Source of the DNA: Streptomyces smaragdinus
GTDB lineage: Bacteria > Actinomycetota > Actinomycetes > Streptomycetales > Streptomycetaceae
NCBI RefSeq assembly: GCF_009604385.1
Contig: NZ_WEGJ01000054.1
Coordinates: 1-32,952 of the forward strand
Reading direction: 5' to 3'
DNA length: 32,952 nt
Numbering within the stretch: position 1 is the first letter of the stretch; each line of letters opens with the position of its first letter. Made by a program: the position numbers and the translations under genes. Of the stretch, positions 21,769 to 29,319 are shown in pieces. The notes under the pieces were generated by a model. The model worked only from the letters and a program-made list of their open reading frames with translations. It did no database searches and had not been told where the DNA came from.

Positions 21769-21974
21769 GAGTTGGCGACGTCCCCGGCCGCGACGGCGGC
21801 GACGAACGCGGCCCAGGCGTCGGCGGTGAAGACGAGCGCGGGCCCGCTCGGGTTCTTGCTGTCGCGGACGGGGATGAGGCCGGGATAGCCGTCGGCGACC
21901 TCGATGCAGTCGCCACCGGCGGCATTGCTGTACGAGGACTTCCGCCAGCGCGCGGCGCTCAGATCGGTGCTCAC
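21765..21974 (-). CDS. DUF397 domain-containing protein
   Basis: A 69-aa protein with the full DUF397 pattern: ARWRKSSYSNAAGGDCIEVA, VRDSKNPSGPALVF and AWAAFVAAV. These small proteins are nearly always encoded next to an XRE/DUF5753 regulator and are thought to act as its partner, as in the BldB/AbaA-like and Scr1/Scr2 pairs of Streptomyces. GTG 21974 overlaps the regulator's stop by 4 nt (GTGA), so the two are coupled. The TAA stop overlaps the convergent stop of the secreted protein gene. Confidence 0.93.
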   Translation of the reverse strand: MSTDLSAARWRKSSYSNAAGGDCIEVADGYPGLIPVRDSKNPSGPALVFTADAWAAFVAAVAAGDVANS

Positions 21975-22801
21975 TTCGTGTGCTCCTCCGCTGCCGATTC
22001 GATCAACGCGAGGGACGCCTCCGGAGAAAGGGCGACGGCCCTGGCGAGATCGTATCCCCGCTGGTACATCGCGACCAGGGCCGGGTCGTCGAGCAACTGC
22101 CCGGCGTACTGGCCCTCTTCGTACACCATCGGCGGAGCGTCGGCGAACGTCATGATCCGGAAAGAGCCGGAGTTCGTGGCGTGCGCGCCGGACGAGAACG
22201 GCAGCACCTGAACCAGGACCCGGCCCTCACACGCCACCTCGCCGATACGCAGCAACTGCTCGGCCGCGATCAGGGGCGTACCCACGACGGGCCTGAGGGC
22301 CGCCTCGTGCAGAATCACCCATAGCTCGGGCTGCGCCGCGCCGTCCAGGAGCCGGGCCCGTTCCATGCGGGCGGCCACCCGCTCGTCCAGTTCGCTCTTG
22401 GGCAGCCGGGGAAACGCGGCCCTGATCAGCGCGCGTGTATAGGACTCCGTCTGCAGCAGGCCGGGGATGAGCGCGCCTGCATACTGACTGATGGTCGTGG
22501 CCGCCGTCTCAAGCTCCGCCGCTGCCGCAAAGAACCGCGCGTGCCGGGACCGCATCACCATCGGACACAGCCGGGCCAGATACCCCCCGGTCTGCAACAC
22601 CTCATCGATCCGCTCGGCCAGATCCAACTGAGGCGACCGCACAGCGGTCTCGATCTGCCCGATATAAGTCCCCGAACAAAACACCAACTCCCCCAACCGC
22701 TCCTGCGACAGCCCAGCCTCCTCCCGCAACCGCCGCAACTCGGCCCCGAAGAACGCCTTGGGAGACGAAGCCGGATCCAACTCCCGTGGATGCCTACCCA
22801 T
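21971..22801 (-). CDS. XRE helix-turn-helix regulator with DUF5753
   Basis: A 276-aa DNA-binding protein. The helix-turn-helix spans about residues 15-75 (GAELRRLREEAGLSQERLGE and VFCSGTYIGQIETAVRSP). The DUF5753 sensor-like domain follows (about 95-270), with QYAGALIPGLLQTESYTRAL, RMERARLLDG, LWVILHEAALR and VQVLPFSSGAH. ATG 22801 is chosen because GAGGGGG lies 5 nt upstream; an upstream in-frame start at 22894 would add a hydrophobic stretch not seen in the family. Operon with the DUF397 gene. Such pairs influence development and antibiotic production in Streptomyces; the target of this one is unknown. It is divergent from the 164-aa gene across a 225-bp gap in which I see no clear repeat. 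Confidence 0.93.
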   Translation of the reverse strand: MGRHPRELDPASSPKAFFGAELRRLREEAGLSQERLGELVFCSGTYIGQIETAVRSPQLDLAERIDEVLQTGGYLARLCPMVMRSRHARFFAAAAELETAATTISQYAGALIPGLLQTESYTRALIRAAFPRLPKSELDERVAARMERARLLDGAAQPELWVILHEAALRPVVGTPLIAAEQLLRIGEVACEGRVLVQVLPFSSGAHATNSGSFRIMTFADAPPMVYEEGQYAGQLLDDPALVAMYQRGYDLARAVALSPEASLALIESAAEEHTK

Positions 22802-23026
22802 GGGAACCCCCTCACCGCCGCCGAACAACTGAACCGCGGCGAACGTAACAGCGCACAGCGATCCAAACCCCACGAACAGCAGCCGGTCACCCACACGGGT
22901 ACAACCACCTCAGACCCACCGCCCGGATCAGGCATGATGCGCGTGGCCCCATGGACGTCGGCATCGCCTCGGACACCGAGATCCCGAGCAGACGTCCGCC
23001 GACCACGATCTGCCGAGAGGCCCCCC

Positions 23027-23521
23027 ATGACTCGAGCCAAATCCGACCCGGACGTCGGGACGCTCACGCGCACCGCGTCGGAGGACGCCGCCAAGCGCCC
23101 CCTGCGCCAACATTCCGTCGATGCCGTGAAGTCGGGCAAGCTCGACTTCAGCGGATTCTTCGAGGACACCCGGATGCCTGCCCGGCGGGAGCCCAGCAGC
23201 ACGGACCTGCTCGTCGGCATGCTGCCGGACGCGCTCCCCTGGGTTCGTTTCCTGCCCGAGCCCGATCTCCGGGCCTTCGCCGACGAGTTGGTCGACACCA
23301 TGCGCGAGGCCGACACGGTCGGCAACAACGCGTGCGTCGCCCAGACGCTCATCACCTGGCAGCACACCGCCGAGGTCCACTCCGATCCGGAACTGCTCGC
23401 CGTGCTGATGAGAGACCACGCCGAGGACTACGGCCCGGTGCCGAACCCGGCAGGCACTGCGTATGCGCGGGATGCGGCCATCACGCCCCCGCCCTCACAG
23501 CGCCGCGATCCCCTCCCCTGA
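23027..23521 (+). CDS. Conserved hypothetical protein, 164 aa
   Basis: I do not recognise a named family. The protein is soluble, has no signal peptide and is mostly helical. The first 75 residues are polar; then LPDALPWVRFLPEPDLRAFA, DTMREADTVGNN and ITWQHTAEVHSDPELLAVL follow, ending in a proline-rich tail. From memory, a W-V/L-R-F-L-P and W-x-H-T-A-E-V-x-x-D-P-x-L combination recurs in small Streptomyces proteins that sit near DUF397/XRE genes, some called antitoxin-like. ATG 23027 follows GAGAGG. The Uma2 gene starts 153 bp downstream on the same strand with its own ribosome binding site, so the two may or may not share a transcript. Confidence 0.7.
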   Translation: MTRAKSDPDVGTLTRTASEDAAKRPLRQHSVDAVKSGKLDFSGFFEDTRMPARREPSSTDLLVGMLPDALPWVRFLPEPDLRAFADELVDTMREADTVGNNACVAQTLITWQHTAEVHSDPELLAVLMRDHAEDYGPVPNPAGTAYARDAAITPPPSQRRDPLP

Positions 23522-23674
23522 GTAACGGAAGCATCGCCAATGGTCACCGTCCCTCACGCGAATAGCAGAGGCCCGTCCTCTCACCACCTCAGCCAGCCAT
23601 TACGAGCCCGGACCGGTGCTTACGCGCTACCGTGGGAGCAGGATCCCGTCGGGAAGAGTGGATGGAGGCGGCCT

Positions 23675-24250
23675 GTGAGCATCACCGCTGATCGCCGCCC
23701 ACAAATGAGCGTGGAGGAGTTCGAGGAGCTCGCGTCACACGCGCCGGAAACGGTCACCCTCGAGTTCATCAACGGCAGGATCGGAGTCAAGTCCGTGCCC
23801 GACGGCGACCACGGCGCGATCATCATGTGGCTGCTGCGGCAGTGCATGCAGGCCCGCCCGGAGCTGGACCTGCACATCGAGCAGGGCCTCCGCGTCGACC
23901 AGTACCGTTCGGGCCACGCCAGACCCGACGGCGTCCTCGCCCCGATCGCCCACTTCGCCGGCCAGGGTGAGTGGGCCGAGCCCGGTGACTCGCTCATGGT
24001 GGTCGAGGTCACCTCGTACGACTACGACACCGACAAGCGCGATCGCGTGGAGAAGCCGGTCGCGTACGCCGAGACGGGCATCCCCGTCTACCTGCTCATC
24101 GACCGCGGCTCCTGCGAGGCCGTCGTCCACAGCGAGCCGGAGGACGGCAAGTACCGCGCGGTCCGCTCCCACCCATTCGGCAGCACGTTCGAGATCGCGG
24201 ATCTCGGCATCACCTTGAACACCGAGATCCTCAAGCAATACGTCCGCTGA
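23675..24250 (+). CDS. Uma2 family protein (PD-(D/E)xK nuclease fold)
   Basis: A 191-aa protein. The Uma2 pattern is clear: MSVEEFEELASHAPE, LEFINGRIGVK, ARPDGVLAP with the catalytic aspartate, SLMVVEVTSYDYDTDKRDR with the E-x-K-like acidic and basic residues, and KPVAYAETGIPVYLLIDR. The fold is that of restriction-like nucleases, but activity has rarely been shown, and actinobacterial genomes carry many copies. GTG 23675 follows GGAGG by 6 nt. A TACCGT about 40 nt further upstream may be a -10 box. It ends 37 bp from the convergent MocR gene. Confidence 0.92.
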   Translation: MSITADRRPQMSVEEFEELASHAPETVTLEFINGRIGVKSVPDGDHGAIIMWLLRQCMQARPELDLHIEQGLRVDQYRSGHARPDGVLAPIAHFAGQGEWAEPGDSLMVVEVTSYDYDTDKRDRVEKPVAYAETGIPVYLLIDRGSCEAVVHSEPEDGKYRAVRSHPFGSTFEIADLGITLNTEILKQYVR

Positions 24251-24287
24251 GCGCCAATCGACTGGTACGGCCCCGGCTGAGCCACCC

Positions 24288-25733
24288 TCACACCCGCAAC
24301 GCCCGGCACAGCGCCGCGATCGCCCCCGGATACAGATGGTCCGGCGGCGGGGCGTAGCCCGCGACCAGGGCCGGGCGGGGGGTCTCCGGGGGGACCAGGG
24401 CCAGGTGGGAGAGGTCTGTGAGGGCCAGGCCCTCCGATGTCGCCTGGGACAGGATCTGGGGTTCCGTGCCCGGGGGGACCTCCAGGAGCGCGTGGAGGCC
24501 CGCCGCGATGCCCGTGACGCGGACGTGGGGGGCGCGGGTCGCGAGCGCCGTCGTGAGGCGGTCGCGGCGGCGGCGGTAGCGCAGGCGCATCGCGCGGACG
24601 TGGCGGTCGTACGCGCCGGAGGAGATCAGTTCGGCCAGGGCCAGCTGGTCCAGCGAGCTGGACGTCCAGTCCGCGCCCTTCGCCTCCAGGACCTCCCCGG
24701 CCAGGCGCGGGGGCAGCACCATCCAGCCCAGGCGGACCGCGGGGGCCAGGGACTTCGACGCCGTGCCGAGGTACACCACCCGCTCCGGGTCCAGCCCCTG
24801 CAGCGCCCCGATGGGCTGGCGGTCGTAGCGGAACTCCCCGTCGTAGTCGTCCTCCAGCACCACCCCGCCCGTCCGCCGCGCCCAGTCCACCAGCGCCGCC
24901 CGCCGCGCGGGCGACAGCGCACCCCCCAGCGCGAACTGGTGCGCCGGCGTCAGCAGCACCGCCTGCACCCCCAGCCCCGCCAGCCCCTCGACGCACATCC
25001 CGTCGTCGTCCACCGGCACCGGCACCGGCCGCAGGCCCGCCCGCTCCAGCACCGCCCGGTGCTCCTGGATCCCGTACAGCTCGACCGCGATCCGCCGCAC
25101 CCCCCGCGCCCGCAGCACCCGGGCGGTGAGCGCCAGCCCGTGGATGAACCCGGAGCTCAGCACCACCCGCTCCGGCGACACGTCCACGCCCCGCGCCCGC
25201 GCCAGATACCCCGCCAGCTCCCGCCGCAGCTCCACCCGCCCCGCCGGCCCCTGGTAGCCGAACGCCTCCGCCGGCGCCGCGATCAGCGCCCGCCGCATCG
25301 CCGTCGCCCACGCCGTACGGGGGAACGCCGACAGCGTCGGCTGGCCGGGAAGCATGTTGTACGTGACCGGCGGCGTCAGCGGATGCCCCACCGTGGGCAC
25401 CGCCCGCACCGGCCGCCGCCCGTCCCGCCTGGGCTCCGCCCGGGTGGCCACCCGCGTCCCGGACCCCTGCCGCGCGGTCAGCCACCCCTCGGCGCACAGC
25501 TCGGTGTAGGCGTCGGCCACGGTGTTGCGGGCGATCCCCAGGTCCACCGCGAGTGCCCGCGTGGACGGCAGCCGGGTCCCGGGCGCCAGCCGGCCCCCGC
25601 GGACGGCGTCCCGCAGGGCCCGCGTCAGCGACTGGGCGACGCTGCGCGTCCCGCGTTCGAGCTCGATGTGCAGGTCGAGGGACGAGACCCAGCCGGCCCG
25701 CAGCCGGTCCGGGGCGGCCCGCTTGTCTGACAT
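24288..25733 (-). CDS. MocR/PdxR-type PLP-dependent regulator
   Basis: A 481-aa fusion of a GntR winged helix and an aminotransferase-like domain. The DNA-binding part (about 20-95) has SLTRALRDAVRGGRLAPGTR and RNTVADAYTELCAEGWLTAR. The aminotransferase fold I part has TYNMLPGQPTLSAFPRTAW, FGYQGPAGRVELRRELAGYL, VLEDDYDGEFRYDRQP and the PLP lysine in YLGTASKSLAP. Such regulators sense PLP or a PLP-amine adduct. It is divergent from the AhpD-like gene; direct repeats at 25759-25790 lie between them. ATG 25733 gives a typical start. It is also co-located with a PEP-mutase-like gene, so the controlled pathway may involve an organic acid or amine (inference). Confidence 0.93.
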   Translation of the reverse strand: MSDKRAAPDRLRAGWVSSLDLHIELERGTRSVAQSLTRALRDAVRGGRLAPGTRLPSTRALAVDLGIARNTVADAYTELCAEGWLTARQGSGTRVATRAEPRRDGRRPVRAVPTVGHPLTPPVTYNMLPGQPTLSAFPRTAWATAMRRALIAAPAEAFGYQGPAGRVELRRELAGYLARARGVDVSPERVVLSSGFIHGLALTARVLRARGVRRIAVELYGIQEHRAVLERAGLRPVPVPVDDDGMCVEGLAGLGVQAVLLTPAHQFALGGALSPARRAALVDWARRTGGVVLEDDYDGEFRYDRQPIGALQGLDPERVVYLGTASKSLAPAVRLGWMVLPPRLAGEVLEAKGADWTSSSLDQLALAELISSGAYDRHVRAMRLRYRRRRDRLTTALATRAPHVRVTGIAAGLHALLEVPPGTEPQILSQATSEGLALTDLSHLALVPPETPRPALVAGYAPPPDHLYPGAIAALCRALRV

Positions 25734-25758
25734 GCGAGGACAGTACCCCGGACCCCGA

Positions 25759-25790
25759 AGTGGCCCAGCAACCCGCCGGACGAATGGACC
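25759..25790. promoter_or_regulatory. Direct repeats, candidate MocR operator
   Basis: AGTGGCCC (25759-25766) and AATGGACC (25783-25790) are similar 8-mers (6 of 8 identical) whose starts are 24 bp apart, in the 91-bp gap between the mocR and AhpD-like genes. MocR regulators often bind paired direct repeats upstream of the target promoter. The site is inferred from position and similarity only. Confidence 0.35.
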
Positions 25791-25812
25791 GCCGACGGGG
25801 AAAACCCCGGCC

Positions 25813-25818
25813 TAGCGT
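25813..25818 (+). promoter_or_regulatory. TAGCGT -10 box for the AhpD-like gene
   Basis: TAGCGT ends 6 nt before ATG 25825. A GGAGG lies only 1 nt before the ATG, too close to serve as a ribosome binding site, so a leaderless transcript is the simplest reading. Confidence 0.45.
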
Positions 25819-25824
25819 GGAGGC

Positions 25825-26289
25825 ATGACGACACGCATGAACATCTTCAAGGCGGCCCCCGAGGTCTACAAGACCGTCCTCGCGTTCAACCAGGCCGCGG
25901 TCAAGGGCATCAGCGACGAGAAGCTCGTCCACCTGGTCCTGCTGCGGGCCTCCCAGATCAACCGGTGCGCGTACTGCATCGACATGCACACCAAGGACGC
26001 CCTCAACATCGGCGAGGACCCGGTGCGCATCTCCCTGGTGCCCGCGTTCGACGAGGCCGAGGAGCACTTCACCGACAAGGAGCGCGCCGCCCTCGCCCTG
26101 ACGGAGGCCGTCACCGTGCTGACCGACGGCTTCGTCCCGGACGCCGTGTACGAGCGCGCCGCCGCGCACTTCGACGAGGCGGAGCTGGGCCACCTGATCG
26201 GCCTGATCGCGGCCATCAACGTGTGGAACCGCCTCAACGTCGCCGCCCGCACCCCCGGCGGCCACTACAAGCCGCAGCCGCGCGCGTGA
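25825..26289 (+). CDS. Carboxymuconolactone decarboxylase/AhpD-like protein
   Basis: A 154-aa all-helical protein with the AhpD active-site pair C48-x-x-C51 in RCAYCIDMHTKDAL, His55 after it, and LTEAVTVLTDGFVPDAVYE later. The C-x-x-C-x-x-x-H arrangement points to a thiol peroxidase/disulfide reductase role rather than a true decarboxylase; partners are unknown. ATG 25825 looks leaderless. The stop overlaps the GTG of the next gene by 4 nt. It is divergent from a MocR regulator that probably controls it. Confidence 0.92.
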   Translation: MTTRMNIFKAAPEVYKTVLAFNQAAVKGISDEKLVHLVLLRASQINRCAYCIDMHTKDALNIGEDPVRISLVPAFDEAEEHFTDKERAALALTEAVTVLTDGFVPDAVYERAAAHFDEAELGHLIGLIAAINVWNRLNVAARTPGGHYKPQPRA

Positions 26290-27011
26290 CGGTAGAGCAG
26301 TTCCGCGCGCTGCACCACGGCCGCGTCCCCGGCGACCCGGTGATCCTGCCGGGCCCCTGGGACGTGGCCTCCGCCCGGGTGCTGGCCGGGGCCGGCTTCC
26401 CGGCCCTGGCCACCCCGAGCGCGGGCATCGCGGCGAGCCTCGGGTACGCGGACGGCGCGACGCCGCCCGACGAGATGTTCGCCGCGGTCGGGCGGATCGC
26501 CCGGGCGGTGGACGTCCCGGTGTCCGCGGACATCGAGGACGGCTACGGGCTGGCCCCGGCGGAGCTCGTCGACCGCCTGCTGGCCCTCGGGGTCGTGGGC
26601 TGCAACCTGGAGGACACCGAGCACGGCACGAAGCGGCTCAAGTCCCCCGCCGAGCAGGCCGACTACCTCGCGGCGGTACGCCAGGAGGCGGGCGACCGGC
26701 TGTTCGTGAACGCCCGCATCGACACGTATCTGCGCGGGGGCCGTACGGCCGAGGAGGCCGTCGTACGCGGACGGGCGTACGCGGCGGCCGGCGCGGACGG
26801 CGTGTACCCGATCATGGCGGCGCCGGACCACATCCCGGCGCTCGCGGAGGGCATCGGCCTGCCGCTGAACGCCGTGGGGCACCCGAAGTTCCCGCCGCCC
26901 GAGGAGCTGGGCCGCCTCGGCGCGGCCCGGATCACGTTCGGGCCGGGGCTGCAGGTCAAGGCCATGGAGGCGCTGGGCGGCCTCGTACAGGGGATGGCCC
27001 CGCAGCGGTAG
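26286..27011 (+). CDS. Isocitrate lyase/PEP mutase family protein
   Basis: A 241-aa TIM-barrel enzyme. The metal-binding motif is SADIEDGYG (Asp82, Glu84, Asp85), with PGPWDVASARVLAGAGFPAL before it and NARIDTYLRGG, GADGVYPIMA and LPLNAVGHP after it. The catalytic K-K-C-G-H motif of true isocitrate lyases is missing; the corresponding place reads NLEDTEHGTKRL, as in oxaloacetate decarboxylase or phosphonopyruvate hydrolase-like branches. It probably breaks or forms a C-C or C-P bond of a 2-oxo acid; the exact substrate is open. GTG 26286 overlaps the AhpD-like stop (GTGA), so both are translated together. A strong hairpin follows. Confidence 0.9.
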   Translation: MTVEQFRALHHGRVPGDPVILPGPWDVASARVLAGAGFPALATPSAGIAASLGYADGATPPDEMFAAVGRIARAVDVPVSADIEDGYGLAPAELVDRLLALGVVGCNLEDTEHGTKRLKSPAEQADYLAAVRQEAGDRLFVNARIDTYLRGGRTAEEAVVRGRAYAAAGADGVYPIMAAPDHIPALAEGIGLPLNAVGHPKFPPPEELGRLGAARITFGPGLQVKAMEALGGLVQGMAPQR

Positions 27012-27018
27012 GCGTCGT

Positions 27019-27050
27019 CCGGCCGCGGGCGGGACTCACCCCGCGGCCGG
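27019..27050. terminator. Bidirectional hairpin overlapping a stop codon
   Basis: CCGGCCGCGGG (27019-27029) pairs perfectly with CCCGCGGCCGG (27040-27050) around a 10-nt loop. It begins 7 nt after the PEP-mutase-like stop. On the minus strand the last codons and stop (27036-27038) of the 229-aa gene lie inside the hairpin, so it can end transcription from both sides. Confidence 0.7.
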
Positions 27051-27725
27051 GCAGTGCTCCCCCACGCAGAAGTGGTCGAGGACGACGGTCTGCAGCTCCC
27101 GGGTCCGCGCCCGCGCGGCCGCGTCGGACGGACCGGCGACCAGCACGGCGTACTGATTCCCGTCGGGGGCGACGAACGCGCGGTCCAGGACGTGCCGGGA
27201 GCCGTACGTGTCGTGCGTGTACACGAACTCCAGCTCCGCCGGCTCGCCCTCCCCGTCCACCGAGTCCAGGCCCATCAGCCGGTAGTCCGGCCGCTCCCGG
27301 GACGCGGCCTCCACCGTGCGCATCGAGTCGTACGGTGTGCTCCCCGGGTCGGCGACCGTGCTGACCTGGAGCAGGCTGCGGCCGTCGGGCGAGTCGTAGA
27401 AGATCTGCGTCGGATCGTCCGGATCGGGCGCGCGGGGCACCCAGCCGTCCGGTACGGGGATCAGCACGCCGGTCTCGTCGGTGGCCCACTGATAGCCGCC
27501 GGGCGGCGCGCCGGTGGCACCCGCCGGCAGGTCGTTCCCCTGCGGCGGCGTACTGCGGCCGGCGCTGCCCGCGGCGGTGGGCGTCGGGCCGGAGCCCTGG
27601 TCACGGTGGTCCTGCGGCTTCATGAGCAGCAGCCACGACAGCACGCCGACGGCGCCGACGGCGATCACCGCCAGCGCCACCAGCAACGCCGTACTCGGGC
27701 CCCGGGCAGGGCGTGTCGCGTTCAT
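27036..27725 (-). CDS. Single-pass membrane protein, extracytoplasmic domain (operon gene 4)
   Basis: A 229-aa protein. A short cytoplasmic N-terminus is followed by one helix (about 12-34, STALLVALAVIAVGAVGVLS) and a Pro/Thr/Ser/Gly linker (about 38-75). The outer domain runs from about 78 to the end. That domain is a paralogue of the C-terminal domain of the 341-aa protein encoded just upstream. Both show PPxGYQ, a GW pair, LxQV, AELxxxxV, DGxxxxVxVxGP and a final VLDxFCxxxxC with two cysteines. The shape resembles outer domains of actinobacterial Ser/Thr kinases with the VPDGW-type motif, though no kinase is present. ATG 27725 follows GAGGGGG. Last gene of a four-gene operon (52 bp after the previous gene). 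Function unknown. Confidence 0.82.
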   Translation of the reverse strand: MNATRPARGPSTALLVALAVIAVGAVGVLSWLLLMKPQDHRDQGSGPTPTAAGSAGRSTPPQGNDLPAGATGAPPGGYQWATDETGVLIPVPDGWVPRAPDPDDPTQIFYDSPDGRSLLQVSTVADPGSTPYDSMRTVEAASRERPDYRLMGLDSVDGEGEPAELEFVYTHDTYGSRHVLDRAFVAPDGNQYAVLVAGPSDAAARARTRELQTVVLDHFCVGEHCPAAG

Positions 27726-27777
27726 GATTCCCCCTCTGCCTGGCATGGACGTCGGAACGTCCCGGGGGGTTCCGCTC

Positions 27778-28803
27778 TCAGTCGAGCGCCGCCTCGTACG
27801 AGCACTGACCCGTCAGACAGAAGTAGTCGAGCACGTTGGCCTGCACCTCCTGCTGATACGGCCACGACTCGGGCGGGCCCGACACGACGACCACCCACAG
27901 CGACCCGTCCGGCATCCGCATGGCCCGGTACAGGCCGCGGACGCCGCCGTTGTCGCCGACCCAGGAGTAGTCGAGCTCCGCCGCCTCGGCGCCCGGGACC
28001 TCGCCCCTCGCGTGCTGTTCGTACTGGGGGCGGCCGGCGAGGCCGTCGTCGCCGTTCTCGGCGAGGTCGACCAGCTCCAGCGGGGAGCCGACGGACTCGG
28101 TCGCCCGCCAGACCTGGACCAGCTCGCGGTCGGGGTCCTCGGGGTCGCGGAACCAGGTGACCGAGCCCTGGACGTCCCGCTCCCAGCCCTCGGGGGCGAC
28201 GAGCTGGAAGTCCGTCTCGACGTTGTACTGGTAGCCGTCCGGCGGGATCCGGGACTCCGGCGCCGTCTCGACCGGGGAGTCGCTGGTCGGGGGCGGCTCT
28301 GTCGGGGTGTCGGCGGCCGGGGTGGTGGCGGAGGGGGTCGGCTTGGCCTCGTTCCCGCCGTCGTCGTCGTCGCTCGTCAGCAGATAGCCGATCGCCCCGC
28401 CGGCGACCACGATCACCAGGGCCAGCGCCACGGCGAGGGCCGTCGCCGCGCTGCGCCGCCCGCCGCCCCCGTCGTCGGGCGGGCCCGGCAGGTACGGGTC
28501 GTGGGGCTGGTACGGGCTGAGGTCGTACGGGTCCGCGATCGGCGCGGGACCGTCGGGCGCCGGCGGAGGTCCGGGGGTCAGCGGTGGCGGGGTGTCGGAG
28601 TGGCCGGTCGGGAGGTCGTGCAGCGAAGCCGGCGCCTGTGTCCCCGGCGCGTCCGGCCACACCTCGCCCGAGCCGGAGTCCGACCCCGACCGCTGCCCCG
28701 GCAGCACCGTCGGCGGTGGCGCGGCGGGCGGTGGCGGCGGGGCGGAGCCGGTGTCGGCCTCCTCGACCCAGTCCTGCGCCTCCGGGTCCCATCTGGCGGT
28801 CAA
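27778..28803 (-). CDS. Single-pass membrane protein, proline-rich cytoplasmic part (operon gene 3)
   Basis: A 341-aa protein. Residues 1-112 are cytoplasmic and very rich in Pro, Gly, Asp and Tyr (PYDLSPYQPHDPYLPGPPDD), starting with TARWDPEAQDWVEE. One helix spans about 119-142, followed by an Asp run, a Thr/Pro linker (to about 195) and an outer domain with VAPEGWERD, LVQVWRATES, AELDYSWVGD, DGSLWVVVVSGPPES and VLDYFCLTGQC. It is a paralogue of the next gene in the outer domain only. The start is TTG 28803, supported by GGGGAGG 5 nt upstream; no ATG or GTG fits. It begins 12 bp after the 167-aa gene. Function unknown. Confidence 0.82.
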   Translation of the reverse strand: MTARWDPEAQDWVEEADTGSAPPPPPAAPPPTVLPGQRSGSDSGSGEVWPDAPGTQAPASLHDLPTGHSDTPPPLTPGPPPAPDGPAPIADPYDLSPYQPHDPYLPGPPDDGGGGRRSAATALAVALALVIVVAGGAIGYLLTSDDDDGGNEAKPTPSATTPAADTPTEPPPTSDSPVETAPESRIPPDGYQYNVETDFQLVAPEGWERDVQGSVTWFRDPEDPDRELVQVWRATESVGSPLELVDLAENGDDGLAGRPQYEQHARGEVPGAEAAELDYSWVGDNGGVRGLYRAMRMPDGSLWVVVVSGPPESWPYQQEVQANVLDYFCLTGQCSYEAALD

Positions 28804-28815
28804 CGTGTCCTCCCC

Positions 28816-29319
28816 TCAGCCCAGCAGCTGCGTGATCGCCTGCGCCACGGCCACCGCGGAGGCCCCGATGGCCGCCCCCATGGACGACACCTCGAGCCGC
28901 TCCCGCAGCCGGGCCAGCCGCGACCGGTCGGCGCTGCCGGCCCGCCGTACCTCGTCGGTGACGCCCACCAGGTCCCGCTCCAGGTCCTCCGCCTCGTCGC
29001 TCGGCGGCTGGTCGAGCAGCTCCCGGCGCAGCTGCCGGACAGCCGCGAGCAGCCGCTCGGCGTCCGGCCCGGACACGGTGACGGAGGCATCGACGGCCCG
29101 CGCCCCCTTGCCCTGGGCGACGGCGCCGCCCTGCATCACGCCGATGGCGATCCCGCCCTCGGCCGGCGCGGGCACATTCGCCGGCACCTCCCCCGCGGGC
29201 GCGGCCGTCTGCCGCCGCCCCTCGTCGCGGGCCGTGGCCTCGTCGCCCTGGGCGACCGCGCCGCCGGTCATGGAGCCGATGGTGATCCCGCCCGCCGGCT
29301 CGCTCGTCTCGTCGCTCAC
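28816..29319 (-). CDS. Two-copy glycine-rich motif protein with coiled coil and hydrophobic tail (operon gene 2)
   Basis: A 167-aa protein I do not recognise by name. It carries the motif GGxxIGxMxGGAVAQGxxA twice, at residues 10-28 (GGITIGSMTGGAVAQGDEA) and 55-73 (GGIAIGVMQGGAVAQGKGA), 45 residues apart. Residues 82-145 look like an antiparallel helical pair (AERLLAAVRQLRRELL; RSRLARLRERLEV), and 147-167 is a hydrophobic tail (GAAIGASAVAVAQAITQLLG). The same motif ends the upstream 584-aa membrane protein. GTG 29319 overlaps that gene's stop by 4 nt. The motif's alternating hydrophobic residues and glycines resemble amyloid-type or beta-solenoid interaction motifs (inference). The helical half reminds me of small Streptomyces proteins of the DUF5955 type, but I am not certain. 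Confidence 0.8.
   Translation of the reverse strand: MSDETSEPAGGITIGSMTGGAVAQGDEATARDEGRRQTAAPAGEVPANVPAPAEGGIAIGVMQGGAVAQGKGARAVDASVTVSGPDAERLLAAVRQLRRELLDQPPSDEAEDLERDLVGVTDEVRRAGSADRSRLARLRERLEVSSMGAAIGASAVAVAQAITQLLG

Noticed and set aside
26286..27011. True isocitrate lyase or methylisocitrate lyase
   Set aside because: The K-K-C-G-H catalytic motif is missing, so only the superfamily call is safe.
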